From contig NZ_JAAAGB010000002.1 in the NCBI RefSeq assembly GCF_010586825.1, positions 186,001 through 250,000 on the forward strand: DNA of 64,000 bases, given 5' to 3'. This document shows positions 42,175 through 52,087 of the stretch, piece by piece (positions within the stretch are counted from its first letter, which is position 1; the number at the start of each line of letters is the position of its first letter). Position numbers and translations under genes: made by a program. The notes beneath the pieces were generated by a model. It made no database searches. It saw nothing but the letters and a program-made list of their open reading frames with translations, and was not told where the DNA came from. Origin of the DNA: Draconibacterium mangrovi. GTDB lineage: Bacteria > Bacteroidota > Bacteroidia > Bacteroidales > Prolixibacteraceae.

Positions 42175-44364
42175 ATGGCACAATTTAGATTTAAGGCACT
42201 TGATGAAGTGCTTAACCGTAAGCCGGTAGAAATCGAACGCGAAGAAAACCTGGTTTCGGACTACTATGGCATGTTGGTCTTCGATCAGTCGAAAATGAAA
42301 AAATATTTGTCGCGCGAAGCCTACAAAGCAGTAACCGATGCGGTTGAAAGAGGAACTACGGTTGACCGTAAAATGGCCGACCAGGTAGCTCAGGGTATGA
42401 AAGCCTGGGCAATTGAAAACGGTGCAACGCACTACACGCACTGGTTTCATCCGTTAACAGATGGTACGGCCGAAAAGCACGATGCCTTTATTGTACATGG
42501 TGCCGATGGAGGGGTGATCGAGTCATTCTCGGGCAAATTGCTGGCACAGCAGGAACCTGACGCTTCATCGTTCCCGAGTGGCGGAATACGCCAGACTTTC
42601 GAAGCTCGTGGTTACACGGCCTGGGATCCATCGTCTCCGGCATTTATTAGCGAAACCACACTTACTATTCCTACCATTTTTATTTCGTATACCGGCGAGG
42701 CGCTCGATTATAAAACACCTTTGTTGCGTGCTTTAAATACAATCGACAAAGCGGCTACCAGCGTGTGCCAGTATTTCGATAAAAACGTTACCCGTGTTCA
42801 GGCAAACCTGGGATGGGAACAGGAATATTTCCTGATTGATGAGGCTTTGTTTATGGCGCGTCCCGACCTGATGTTAACCGGACGTACGCTGATGGGACAC
42901 GCATCATCAAAAGATCAGCAGTTGGATGACCACTATTTCTCATCAATTCCAACGCGTGTAAATAAGTTTATGCAGGATGTTGAGAATGAGGCATACAAAC
43001 TGGGAATTCCGGTAAAAACGCGCCATAACGAGGTGGCACCAAACCAGTTTGAGCTGGCCCCGATTTACGAAGAAGCCAACCTGGCTAACGACCATAACCA
43101 GTTGTGCATGGACATTATGCAGAAAATTGCCCGTCGTCATAAATTCCGCATTCTATTCCACGAAAAACCATTTGCGGGAATTAACGGATCGGGAAAACAC
43201 AATAACTGGTCGTTATCAACTGATACCGGAGTGAATTTGTATTCGCCGGGTAAAAATCCAAAATCGAACCTGCAGTTTTTAACGTTTGTAATTAACACAT
43301 TAAAAGCGGTTTACGATAATCAGGATTTGCTCCGCGCCAGTATATTAACAGCATCGAACCAGCACCGCTTGGGAGCCAATGAAGCACCTCCGTCAATTAT
43401 TTCTGTCTTCCTGGGCTCAGAAGTTTCGACTATGCTCGATTTAATGGAAGAAGCGGTGGTTGACCGTAAAATGACTCCGGATGAAAAAACCGCTTTAAAA
43501 CTGAATATCGGTCGTATTCCTGAAATTATTCTCGACAATACCGACCGAAACCGCACTTCGCCATTTGCCTTTACCGGAAACCGATTCGAGTTCCGCGCTG
43601 TAGGATCGATGGCTAACAATGCTTCTGCTTTAATTGTGTTGAACACGGCAGTTGCCGATCAGCTGAAAAAGTTTAAGATTGAGGTAGATACCCTAATTGA
43701 AAAAGGGGTGAAAAAAGATGAGGCGATCTTCCAGGTATTGAAAACGCTGATCATCGATACAAAACCGATTCGTTTTAACGGCGATGGTTACAGTGAGGAG
43801 TGGGTAAAAGAAGCCGAAAAAAGAGGTTTGACCAATATCGGAAATGTGCCCGATTCGCTGGCGGCTTACCTGCGTGAAGATAATATCGACCTGTTCAAAC
43901 GAAACGGTATTTTCAATGAGGCCGAAATTGAAGGAAGGGTTGAGGTTGAATACGAGAAATTCATTATGAAGGTGCAGATTGAATCGCGTGTTCTTGCCGA
44001 TATTGCCATTAACCACATTGTGCCAACAGCAGTAGAGTACCAAACCATGTTGCTCGAAAATGTAAAAAGCCTGAAAGCAGTGTTTCCTGAAGAAGAATTT
44101 CTATCGCTGGCAGAAGGCCGCTTAGACCTGATCAGGGAAGTGGGAGGCCATATTTCTGCCATTAAAGCAAAACGTAAAGAAATGATTGCTGCCCGTGCCA
44201 AAGCAAATAAGGTTGAAGATGTGGTTGACAGATCAAAAGAATACGACAAAGAAGTGCGTCCGTACCTGGATGAAATTCGCGACCATATCGACCGACTTGA
44301 ATTGATTGTTGACAACGAAAAATGGCCTTTGCCAAAGTACCGCGAGCTGCTTTTTGTTCGATAA
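42175..44364 (+). CDS. glnN: Glutamine synthetase, type III
   Basis: 729 residues, the GSIII length. GSIII marker segments are visible: FHPLTDGTAEKHDAF, FPSGGIRQTFEARGYTAWD, LGWEQEYFLIDEAL, RHNEVAPNQFELAP and GSGKHNNWSLSTDTG, and GANEAPPSIISVFLG. The C-terminal region (about 600-729) is helical with a charged stretch, as in the family. GSIII is the common GS of Bacteroidota and cyanobacteria and assimilates ammonia. Monocistronic, divergent from the GS-like operon, with promoter box and terminator. Confidence 0.97.
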   Translation: MAQFRFKALDEVLNRKPVEIEREENLVSDYYGMLVFDQSKMKKYLSREAYKAVTDAVERGTTVDRKMADQVAQGMKAWAIENGATHYTHWFHPLTDGTAEKHDAFIVHGADGGVIESFSGKLLAQQEPDASSFPSGGIRQTFEARGYTAWDPSSPAFISETTLTIPTIFISYTGEALDYKTPLLRALNTIDKAATSVCQYFDKNVTRVQANLGWEQEYFLIDEALFMARPDLMLTGRTLMGHASSKDQQLDDHYFSSIPTRVNKFMQDVENEAYKLGIPVKTRHNEVAPNQFELAPIYEEANLANDHNQLCMDIMQKIARRHKFRILFHEKPFAGINGSGKHNNWSLSTDTGVNLYSPGKNPKSNLQFLTFVINTLKAVYDNQDLLRASILTASNQHRLGANEAPPSIISVFLGSEVSTMLDLMEEAVVDRKMTPDEKTALKLNIGRIPEIILDNTDRNRTSPFAFTGNRFEFRAVGSMANNASALIVLNTAVADQLKKFKIEVDTLIEKGVKKDEAIFQVLKTLIIDTKPIRFNGDGYSEEWVKEAEKRGLTNIGNVPDSLAAYLREDNIDLFKRNGIFNEAEIEGRVEVEYEKFIMKVQIESRVLADIAINHIVPTAVEYQTMLLENVKSLKAVFPEEEFLSLAEGRLDLIREVGGHISAIKAKRKEMIAARAKANKVEDVVDRSKEYDKEVRPYLDEIRDHIDRLELIVDNEKWPLPKYRELLFVR

Positions 44365-44384
44365 AAAGAAGTTTACAACAATAC

Positions 44385-44420
44385 AAAAAAGACTTCCTGA
44401 TTTTCGGGAAGTCTTTTTTT
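44385..44420 (+). terminator. GSIII terminator
   Basis: Stem of 13 or more bp, AAAAAAGACTTCC / GGAAGTCTTTTTT, followed by T. Confidence 0.85.
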
Positions 44421-44471
44421 GTTGCCGTATACTTAAGCAACTAATAATTCGTTTGATAAAAGACAAAACAC

Positions 44472-44479
44472 TATTTTTG
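44472..44479 (+). promoter_or_regulatory. porE-like gene promoter -7 box
   Basis: TATTTTTG inside the short inverted repeat CTATTT-TTG-AAATAG, 49 bases before the ATG. Confidence 0.55.
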
Positions 44480-44528
44480 AAATAGTCGGTAAAAAAATTT
44501 TACTTTTATTCCCCGAAATTGAATCGGT

Positions 44529-46520
44529 ATGAAGCAGGTTAAACTAGCTGTTTTTGTTTTTATAATCATATTTTTGAGCGGTTGCGGCTCGGCCAGATAC
44601 GGGCGCGATGCTACGTTGTCGCAGGATATTGGCGAATATTACAAAGCCATTGAAAAATACCGTAAGGCCAGGAAAAATGAAAAGAACCGCCAAAAACGGA
44701 TTGAATACGCTTATCAGTTGGCAGAATGTTACCGGGCAATTGGATTGTATGATTATGCTGCCCAGAATTACAAATTTGCCATTCGGTTGGGATATGATGA
44801 CATGGAAGCATTATTGCATTATGCCGACATGTTACGCATTACGCAAAAATACGAAGAGGCTTACGAAACCTACCGCACTTATCTTGATTCTATCCCGGGC
44901 GACCAACGTGCCTTAGATGGTGTTGAATCCATGCAAAAAACGCAGGAGTGGGTGGCCAATCCTACACGTCACATTATAAATCCGATAAAAGAAATAAACT
45001 CTCGCGAGAGCGATTTTGCCCCGGTTTTTGTCGGTGGCCGCGATAATGAGATCTATTTTACTTCATCGAGAGAAGCATCTACCGGTAAAAAAGAGAGTAT
45101 GATTACCGGGCAAAAATACACCGATATTTATCGGGCTACTTTTGGAATTCAGCGTCAGAAATGGGAAAAACCAAGGTTGCTGGATGAGAGTATGATTATT
45201 AACACAGGTGATGAAGAAGGTGCTGTTACCTTAAGTGCAACCGGCGAGGAAATGATATTTACACGTTGCCGTTACGATAAATCACAGCCCTTGGGCGCCG
45301 AATTATATTCCACTACGCAGTCGCGAGGTTCGTGGTCGGGGCCAATAAAACTGCAAATTGTTGGCGACAGTATTATTGCTGCGCATCCCGCACTTAGCCC
45401 CGATGGAACAGAGATTTATTTTGTTTCGGATATGGCCGGTGGCCAGGGCGGAAAAGACATTTGGAAGGCAACGGTTAACGGTGGATCTTTTGGAAGACCG
45501 GTAAATTTAGGCCCCACCGTAAATACATCGGCCGATGAAATGTTCCCTTTTGTGCGCGATAACGGAGATCTTTATTTTGCTTCGAACGGTCACATCGGGC
45601 AGGGAGGTTTCGATCTTTTTCATGCCTACAAAAACGACGATGGAATATTGGTGGTAGAAAATATGGGATCGCCAATGAATTCGCCTTCCGACGATTTTGG
45701 AATTGCATTTGTAAGCGGCGAAAACAAAGGAATGTTCACCTCGAACAGGAAAGGATCGCGTGGCGATGATATTTATTCATTTGTAGTTCCTCCGAAAGTT
45801 TACCAAATTGAAATTGACGTTTTTAATAAAGAAACGGCATCGCATCTGGATGGATCAACCATGCGTGTGATCGGAACTGACGGTACCAACCTGAAAATTC
45901 GTGCCCGCGGCGGTAAGTTTAAAATGAAACTGAAGCCCGAAACAGAATATGTTTTTGCTGCGTTTAAAGATGGATTTTTGCGCGATAAAGCAGCAGTAAA
46001 TACCATTGGACTGGAGGACAGTAAAGATTTTCGTTTTACCATGAACCTCACTCCAACCGATGCGCCGATAAAAGTTGATAATATTAACTACGAGTTTGGC
46101 AGCTGGGAATTACTCGAAAGTTCGAAAACGGCGCTCGATACCCTGGTTCAGATATTGGTTTTTAACCCAACAATTACCATTGAGTTGATGGCGCACACCG
46201 ACTATGTTGGCAGCGAGCAGTTTAACTTCGACCTGTCGCAAAAACGTGCACAAAGTGTGGTGGATTACCTGATTGAAAAGGGAATAAACCCGAATCGTCT
46301 GGTAGCGAAAGGTTATGGCGAAACCTGGCCAAAAACAGTAACTCGAAAATTAGCTAATCAGTACGATTTCTTAAAACGCGGCGATGAACTGACAGAAGAG
46401 TTTATCCTGAAATTGCCCGAAGCACAGCAGGAAATTGCCCGTGGAATTAATCGTAGAACGGAGTTCCGGGTACTGTCGACCGATTTTATTGAACGATTCG
46501 ATGCTGAGCCGGAAGGTTAA
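44529..46520 (+). CDS. porE: OmpA-family lipoprotein with TPR, PD40 and CRD domains (PorE-like, type IX secretion)
   Basis: 663 residues. Lipobox FLSGC (Cys19), TPR helices (about 25-130), a PD40 beta-propeller (about 155-410, with LSPDGTEIYFVSD and SADEMFPFVRDNG repeats), a carboxypeptidase-regulatory-like domain (about 420-510) and a C-terminal OmpA peptidoglycan-binding domain (about 515-655, ELMAHTDYVG, NRLVAKGYGE). This order and length match PorE of the type IX secretion system, where it is an outer-membrane lipoprotein holding the machinery to peptidoglycan. No other por gene is adjacent. Its TAA shares bases with the stop of the convergent gene. Confidence 0.85.
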   Translation: MKQVKLAVFVFIIIFLSGCGSARYGRDATLSQDIGEYYKAIEKYRKARKNEKNRQKRIEYAYQLAECYRAIGLYDYAAQNYKFAIRLGYDDMEALLHYADMLRITQKYEEAYETYRTYLDSIPGDQRALDGVESMQKTQEWVANPTRHIINPIKEINSRESDFAPVFVGGRDNEIYFTSSREASTGKKESMITGQKYTDIYRATFGIQRQKWEKPRLLDESMIINTGDEEGAVTLSATGEEMIFTRCRYDKSQPLGAELYSTTQSRGSWSGPIKLQIVGDSIIAAHPALSPDGTEIYFVSDMAGGQGGKDIWKATVNGGSFGRPVNLGPTVNTSADEMFPFVRDNGDLYFASNGHIGQGGFDLFHAYKNDDGILVVENMGSPMNSPSDDFGIAFVSGENKGMFTSNRKGSRGDDIYSFVVPPKVYQIEIDVFNKETASHLDGSTMRVIGTDGTNLKIRARGGKFKMKLKPETEYVFAAFKDGFLRDKAAVNTIGLEDSKDFRFTMNLTPTDAPIKVDNINYEFGSWELLESSKTALDTLVQILVFNPTITIELMAHTDYVGSEQFNFDLSQKRAQSVVDYLIEKGINPNRLVAKGYGETWPKTVTRKLANQYDFLKRGDELTEEFILKLPEAQQEIARGINRRTEFRVLSTDFIERFDAEPEG

Positions 46521-47158
46521 TTCTCTTCGTCCGGTTCTTCTTCATTTTTATCTATTGGTGGTTTAACAACTTTTCGGGTAGAATAATAATCTGTTTGGTA
46601 CATTTTACGTCTTTTTCGTTTTTGTACAGCATTGTCAATAGCATTAAGCGGAATACCCAAAATCGGTAATAAACTAACCGAAGCGGCTTCGGTTCGCATC
46701 AACCGGTTGTGCTGAGTCATTATCGTTGTGGTTGGATCGCTCTCCGGTTTCATTTTGTTGTATTTCAGCGGTTTGTAGTCGCCTAAAAAATTGAGGTTTT
46801 CCTGGGCGCGTTCCGAGTCGGTTTTTTGCTCCGGACTAACTATTACCTCAGGAATTTGTACGTCTTCTGATTCCATTTTAACGATGGGATTCTGCATCAA
46901 ATTATACACCTTAACCGATATCCGAAAATAGGAGATGTGCGAGAAAATCAATGAGTCCTGAGCACTTACAGAAAGTTTAAAAACACCATTGGCTCTTGTA
47001 ATGTCTTTTTCTAACGTTCTTGGGTTAACAACATAAATATCGGCAATAGGAAGCCCTTCGTTGTTTACCGTTTTTCCTTCGATGATAAAGGAGGGGGAGT
47101 CTTGAGCGTAGGCATTAATACAACAGGTAATGGCTAACAGAATGGTTATTGACTTCAT
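46517..47158 (-). CDS. Secreted protein with carboxypeptidase-regulatory-like domain
   Basis: 213 residues with a signal peptide (MKSITILLAITCCINAYA, cleaved before QDS). Residues about 25-95 form a CarboxypepD_reg-like beta sandwich (EGKTVNNEGLPIADIYVVNP, then FKLSVSAQDSLIFSHISYF). The rest, EVIVSPEQKTDSERAQENLN and a very basic KRKRRK stretch near 180, is unknown, ending in an acidic tail. Similar small proteins occur near OmpA-like genes in Bacteroidota; role unknown. The stop codon overlaps that of the porE-like gene by two bases. Confidence 0.8.
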   Translation of the reverse strand: MKSITILLAITCCINAYAQDSPSFIIEGKTVNNEGLPIADIYVVNPRTLEKDITRANGVFKLSVSAQDSLIFSHISYFRISVKVYNLMQNPIVKMESEDVQIPEVIVSPEQKTDSERAQENLNFLGDYKPLKYNKMKPESDPTTTIMTQHNRLMRTEAASVSLLPILGIPLNAIDNAVQKRKRRKMYQTDYYSTRKVVKPPIDKNEEEPDEEN

Positions 47159-47260
47159 TTTTGTTTAGTTTTCAGCACAAAGGTCGGGATTACTTGTTTT
47201 AAGGTTACTGAAAAAAAACTAAACTATGTTAACAGATTTTCTTTGGGAGATCCGATTTAT

Positions 47261-48190
47261 TTACCGCGGAGCCGGTGAGTATGGAATACGAAAATAGAAC
47301 ACGGAACCTTTTCCAATGGTAGAAGTAAAGTCAATATCTCCTTTTAGCAGATCGATGTTGCCTTTACAGATCGATAGTCCAAGGCCAACACCATCGTAAA
47401 ACTCTTTATGTTCGTTATGTGCCTTTTGAAAACGTTTAAAGATGTATTGCCGTTTTTCGGGAGCAATGCCAATGCCAGAGTCTTCGATAACGAACTTCAA
47501 CATATTATTCTCAAGCGTATAGCTTAATTTTATGATGCCTGCTTCTGTATATTTATTGGCATTGTTAAGCAAATTCATAATTACCTGCCGAAGTTTTCCG
47601 GCATCAGTAACAATGTGGCTTTTTTCATCACTCAATCCTTTTTCCGCTACAAATTTTATCGAATCCTTTACAGTGGGTTTAAAAGCTGCATCTATTTCAT
47701 CGATCATATTGTTCAGGGTAAAAGGGTTGCTGAATACTTTTACATTTCCTGATTCAATCATTGAAATATCAAGTAGTTGATTAACGATATACAGCAATTG
47801 ATTTGAGCTGTTTCGAATGATGGCCAGGTACTGATTTACTTCTTGCTCATTAAACTCCTGGGTGTATAGAATATCAGAAAAGCCAACGATACTATTCATC
47901 GGGGTTCTAATCTCGTGTGAAATATTTTGTAGAAAAGCTGTTTTTAAAGCGTTGCTTTTTTTCGCCTCTTCTTCTGCCTTCCGTAATTTTCTTAGGTGCG
48001 ATTTTAAAAGCAGAAACAATAAAACAGCGGTAGCTGCTACATAAAACCACCCTTTATAGGTTTGAAATTTGGTCAGAATTTCCTGGTTACTGGTTACCGA
48101 TAGTAGAAACCGATCGGAGAAAATGATCCAAAGTCCACCGATAAGGAGGTAGAGTAAAGTGATACGGTATTCAAATTTGATCTTTTTCAT
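47261..48190 (-). CDS. Membrane sensor histidine kinase (HisKA type)
   Basis: 309 residues. Two N-terminal membrane helices (about 9-27 and 48-65) with a 20-residue loop, then HisKA with phospho-accepting H92 in FLQNISHEIRTPMNS, and HATPase with NLLNNANKYTEAG, EDSGIGIAPEKR and GVGLGLSICKG. There is no response regulator beside it, so it may act on a remote regulator or through an HPt relay. Start ATG 48190. Confidence 0.92.
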   Translation of the reverse strand: MKKIKFEYRITLLYLLIGGLWIIFSDRFLLSVTSNQEILTKFQTYKGWFYVAATAVLLFLLLKSHLRKLRKAEEEAKKSNALKTAFLQNISHEIRTPMNSIVGFSDILYTQEFNEQEVNQYLAIIRNSSNQLLYIVNQLLDISMIESGNVKVFSNPFTLNNMIDEIDAAFKPTVKDSIKFVAEKGLSDEKSHIVTDAGKLRQVIMNLLNNANKYTEAGIIKLSYTLENNMLKFVIEDSGIGIAPEKRQYIFKRFQKAHNEHKEFYDGVGLGLSICKGNIDLLKGDIDFTSTIGKGSVFYFRIPYSPAPR

Positions 48191-48260
48191 AAAACAAAGA
48201 CATAAAAATACAAAATTGTATTTCGCTGTTGTCAGGATTATAAAAAAACGGGGGGTAAAG

Positions 48261-49523
48261 TTAAATATTTTCCCGAATGTCGTATGCTACCAGCACTTCG
48301 CCGTGCCTCACCAAAAGCATTCCGTTATAAATTGCCGGCCTTGACCAATATGGGCCTGAGCCATATTTTATTTTGAATTCACTAATCAGTTCAAACGTTT
48401 TCGGGCTTGCTTTTACAAGTGCCATGTTGCCCCGTTTTTCGTCGTACAGGTATAACATATTTTCTGCTGAAATAATAGGTCCTTTATTGTGAAAATCGGC
48501 AATCCAAACAATTTCGCCGGTGTCCCAGTTCATGCATACCCATTTCCCGCTTTGTCGGCCAGTAAAGTTCGAGCCGTAAAGAAAACCATCAATCAACACA
48601 ACTCCGTGGTTGGCATTATCAAACGTTTGATCGGCAAATTTTTCGGAAACTGATTTCCCGTCGGGAGCGATTTGTAGCATCGACGATTTCACATCCCAAC
48701 CGCTTGTAATCCACAAACAACTATCGTGGTATGTTGGAACATTGGTTAAAATGGTTGTATTATCTCCATTCTCGCTAAGGTAATTATGCTGAAAACTCCA
48801 CATAATTTCTCCGGATTCGGCACTCAGGCTAACAACATGCGTTTGGTTGGCCGTAATAATGTATTTTTTACCGCAGTGCTCAATTAGCGCGGGTGTTATG
48901 TTTGAACGTTTTGCATGCATCGGTTCCGATCTCCAAACCAGTTCTCCGGTCATTTTATCAAGTGCCACAACCATGGCTGTTTCGCCACCAATCGATGCAA
49001 TTATTTTGTCATCTACCAAAAGTGGCGATTCGGAAACTCCAAACATATCCCAGTCGCTTTGATATTTTTCATGTAAATCAACTTTCCAAATTGTTTCACC
49101 GGTTTGCGCATCTAAGCACGCCATTTGGTCCATTCCTGATAGCAGGTACAAACGGTTCTCTTCCAGCGTTGGTGTGCAACGTGCTTCGGGAAAAGAATTT
49201 TTCCATGCTTTGCCATACGGCTTTTGCCAAAAAATTTTCCCCTGCAAATCGAGGCAGCTCACATATTCCAGCGAATCGATATTTCCGGTGGAGTAAATTC
49301 TGTTTTTTGTGGCAATGGTTGATGCATTACTTTTTCCCAGGTTTTCGGCAACCCACAATGTTTCGGGGCCATTTTCGGGCCATTGTTTTAACAGGCCTTT
49401 TTCAGGGAAAACACCATCGCGGCTGGGGCCACGGAATTGTACTATTTGAGCTTCAGCTTTTAGGAAACAAATAAAACTAAACAGTGCTATAAGAGAGAGA
49501 GACAGGTATTTAGACTTGGGCAT
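48261..49523 (-). CDS. Secreted PQQ-like beta-propeller protein
   Basis: 420 residues with a signal peptide (about 25 residues, ending AEA before QIVQFRG). The N-terminus VQFRGPSRDGVFPEKGLLKQWPE is characteristic of exported PQQ-binding-like beta-propeller repeat proteins. Repeats such as ACLDAQTGETIWKVDL, VALDKMTGELVWRSE and SLSAESGEIMWSF give at least six blades. Likely periplasmic; cofactor binding is doubtful because dehydrogenase residues are not seen. 2 bases from the K+ channel gene, so both may share a transcript. Confidence 0.85.
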   Translation of the reverse strand: MPKSKYLSLSLIALFSFICFLKAEAQIVQFRGPSRDGVFPEKGLLKQWPENGPETLWVAENLGKSNASTIATKNRIYSTGNIDSLEYVSCLDLQGKIFWQKPYGKAWKNSFPEARCTPTLEENRLYLLSGMDQMACLDAQTGETIWKVDLHEKYQSDWDMFGVSESPLLVDDKIIASIGGETAMVVALDKMTGELVWRSEPMHAKRSNITPALIEHCGKKYIITANQTHVVSLSAESGEIMWSFQHNYLSENGDNTTILTNVPTYHDSCLWITSGWDVKSSMLQIAPDGKSVSEKFADQTFDNANHGVVLIDGFLYGSNFTGRQSGKWVCMNWDTGEIVWIADFHNKGPIISAENMLYLYDEKRGNMALVKASPKTFELISEFKIKYGSGPYWSRPAIYNGMLLVRHGEVLVAYDIRENI

Positions 49524-49525
49524 AA

Positions 49526-50590
49526 TTACTTTATTAACTTAGCTTCGCTTTGCATTACTTCTTTTAGGCGTTTTATCTGGATCGGATTTCCCAAAACAAA
49601 AAGCTGATCGTTGCGCGAAAGTATCATTTGCGGATCGGGATTAAAAACGTAACGCGCGCCGCTAATTTTTATTCCAATAATGTTGGCTCCTGTTGTTTCG
49701 CGAACCTTAAGTTCTGCAATTGATTTACCTACAAATCGTTGTGCCAGGTTTTTACATGGTACTTCTTCCAGCGTTACATCCTGCGATTTTTGCAACAAAA
49801 TATATTCGATAAACTCAACCACATCGGGTTGGTGCACCAGCTTTGCCATTCGCTGACCTCCAATACGTTCAGGCATAATTACATTGGTGGCACCGGCGCG
49901 TTTCAGTTTCATCTGGCTTTCCAGTTCCGAAGCGCGGCTGATAACGGTAAGTCCCGGATTCATGCTTCGGGCGGTAAGCACCACAAAAACGTTATCGGCA
50001 TCGTTTGGAGTAGTGGCAATTAACGCACGCGCTCTGTTAATTCCTGCTTGCTCCAGGGTTTCTTCGTGGGTTGCATCGCCCTTTATATACAAAAGGTTTT
50101 CGTTCTCCCGAATTCGTGATATAACATTGTCGCGTTTATCAAGAATAACAAACTCCACCTCATTTTCGGCCAGTTCCATGGCTGCCTGTTCGCCATTTCG
50201 CCCATATCCCACAATTATTACGTGGTCTTTTAATTTTGCAATTTTTTTATCCACCCTGTACGTTTTTATATAGTTAGCTAATTCTCCGTCGAAAACAAAA
50301 CGTGCCATATTTGAGCCTACATACGCTAAACTACCCAGACTCATAATAATTAAACCAATAGTAAATATTTTTCCATCGGGGGTTAAAGGATGCGAACCAA
50401 CCTCTTTAAACCCAACAGTGGAAATGGTAATCACAGTCATGTAAACACTGTCGAGCAGGTTCATTCCCTCGATGTAATAATACCCTGCTGAGCCAAAAAT
50501 TAAAATCGAGAGAAGCAGACCTATCCCGATTTTAACGGTTTTGCTCGAAACCGCTTGAAATTTATTATACTGTTGGCTACTTGTTAGCAT
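49526..50590 (-). CDS. Two-TM potassium channel with cytoplasmic RCK/TrkA domains
   Basis: 354 residues. First helix about 18-40, pore helix and filter ISTVGFKEVG (about 55-64; TVGF in place of TVGYG), second helix about 75-100, then a Rossmann TrkA-N domain IIVGYGRNGEQAAMELAE (about 118-135) and a TrkA-C domain. This is an MthK-like ligand-gated K+ channel architecture. It should allow K+ flow through the inner membrane under control of a nucleotide or Ca2+ bound to the RCK ring. Immediately upstream of the PQQ-like gene on the same strand. Confidence 0.9.
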   Translation of the reverse strand: MLTSSQQYNKFQAVSSKTVKIGIGLLLSILIFGSAGYYYIEGMNLLDSVYMTVITISTVGFKEVGSHPLTPDGKIFTIGLIIMSLGSLAYVGSNMARFVFDGELANYIKTYRVDKKIAKLKDHVIIVGYGRNGEQAAMELAENEVEFVILDKRDNVISRIRENENLLYIKGDATHEETLEQAGINRARALIATTPNDADNVFVVLTARSMNPGLTVISRASELESQMKLKRAGATNVIMPERIGGQRMAKLVHQPDVVEFIEYILLQKSQDVTLEEVPCKNLAQRFVGKSIAELKVRETTGANIIGIKISGARYVFNPDPQMILSRNDQLFVLGNPIQIKRLKEVMQSEAKLIK

Positions 50591-50606
50591 GTTAGTCGTC
50601 CTGATT

Positions 50607-51899
50607 TTATACTGATGAAACTAATTTCACCCCTAATTGGCAATTTAAACATTTTTTTGATTCGCAGTAATAGTTTTTTAGTTGAAGTAAAGCTTGCGAA
50701 TCAAAAGCAGAGCGCGCCTTAACACCGAGATCTGCCCATTTTGAAATGATGGAATTGTTTTCGGCCGGAAGGTTTTCGAGAAACCCGAGTGCACGGTTTT
50801 TTAACTGGTGTTTGTTTTGTTTCTCGCCGTACACAAATAAAAACGGAACGATAACATTGATAATCAGAATGTGGGCCGCTGTATCACCCAGTTCCTTTGG
50901 TTGGGTGTTTTTCGATAATTTATTGAAGTTGTAATGTGTATCCCAGTATTCAGAGGCTTTTACCTTAAACAATTGTTTAAGTTCTTCAGCAGATTCAATT
51001 TCCATGATTTTTGAAAACAGTCCTTCTGTTTGAAAGATGAGTGCTGCCAGTTGCGAAATGCGTATGGTGGGGAAATTAGGTGGCCGCAAACGCATAAATT
51101 TCCACAAATGGCCTTCAATTCCTTTTAGCTTGTACTTTTTGTACAGAAAAGAATATTCATCGCGAAGCCGGATAAAATACTCGTCGCCCAACAATTGCTG
51201 GTTTAGTAATCCTGAATTTCCGAACAACAAGGCTTCCAATTGAAAGAGGCTGTTTTTGTGTTTAAGCAGCGTATGGATAGAGAGAGATTTTGCCAGCAAC
51301 TCAAAGGGAACGGCATTTACTTTAAATCCAAACATGCGTGCCAGTAGTTGAAAAAATGTCTCTTCCCAGTTGTTATTATTTTGCTCCAGCAGCTCAACAA
51401 TGGCTTGTGTTTTTGTTTCCAGCCGTTCAATCATCAATCGGTTAAAACCCAGTTGTAGCAGTATCGGGTCAACTTTATGAAACTGGTTTTCGCAGGCAAT
51501 CCAGGTTTGCGCGTTTATAAGCTTTTGGTAATTGTGATTTAGTTGTTCCGGGTAGTTCAAAATCAATGTTGGAATGGTTTCCCCATTACTTCTGGCGACT
51601 GTTGTGTCAGCCGTTTCAACCACGTGCAAAATAACATTGTCGTAGGCTTTGTCGTTGGTATGTTCGTGTTTTTGCCAGTCGGAAGCTGATTTATGGATTT
51701 CGATATTGCCGGCCCAGATCGTTTCGTTTAATTTGATCTTCGCATTAAAAAAATCGGGGCCGGAGTCGGTATTTTTTCGTCCCTGGTCGAAAATCTCCAG
51801 CCTGTCGCCTTCAACCGTTTGTATATGATTTGTTGTAAAAAGTTTGTTTTGCCAAATGTATTGAAGAAATTCTTCAGGCATATTATGTGAGTCAGCCAT
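50607..51899 (-). CDS. DUF2851 family protein
   Basis: 430 residues. The N-terminal signature MPEEFLQYIWQNKLF, then GRKNTDSGPDFFNAKIKL and WAGNIEIHKSASDWQKHEH, YDNVILHVV are typical of DUF2851, a Bacteroidota family of unknown function that resembles PD-(D/E)xK nucleases in its D...E-I-H core (inference). A C-terminal CESKKCLNC motif may bind a metal. 17 bases upstream of the K+ channel gene on the same strand, so probably one operon. Confidence 0.85.
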   Translation of the reverse strand: MADSHNMPEEFLQYIWQNKLFTTNHIQTVEGDRLEIFDQGRKNTDSGPDFFNAKIKLNETIWAGNIEIHKSASDWQKHEHTNDKAYDNVILHVVETADTTVARSNGETIPTLILNYPEQLNHNYQKLINAQTWIACENQFHKVDPILLQLGFNRLMIERLETKTQAIVELLEQNNNNWEETFFQLLARMFGFKVNAVPFELLAKSLSIHTLLKHKNSLFQLEALLFGNSGLLNQQLLGDEYFIRLRDEYSFLYKKYKLKGIEGHLWKFMRLRPPNFPTIRISQLAALIFQTEGLFSKIMEIESAEELKQLFKVKASEYWDTHYNFNKLSKNTQPKELGDTAAHILIINVIVPFLFVYGEKQNKHQLKNRALGFLENLPAENNSIISKWADLGVKARSAFDSQALLQLKNYYCESKKCLNCQLGVKLVSSV

Positions 51900-52011
51900 T
51901 TGGGAATATTTTAGTTTCCCTTAAAAATAAGGAAAATGTTTGAGATATTGGAAATTGGTGGTATGACTCCAGGTCTGGCAATCAATATTTTTTGCCTAAT
52001 ATTCTAAAAAC

Positions 52012-52080
52012 TTACCACGAAGAACGTTTAACCTCGAAGTTTACAAATATTCTTCTTTGTGTACTTCGTGCCTTAGTGGT
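52012..52080. repeat. Imperfect inverted repeat, CACGAAG type
   Basis: Arms ACCACGAAGAACG and GTACTTCGTGCCTTAGTGGT fold on each other. Lies between two minus-strand genes. Same style as 15118-15232. Confidence 0.6.
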
Positions 52081-52087
52081 TTGATTT

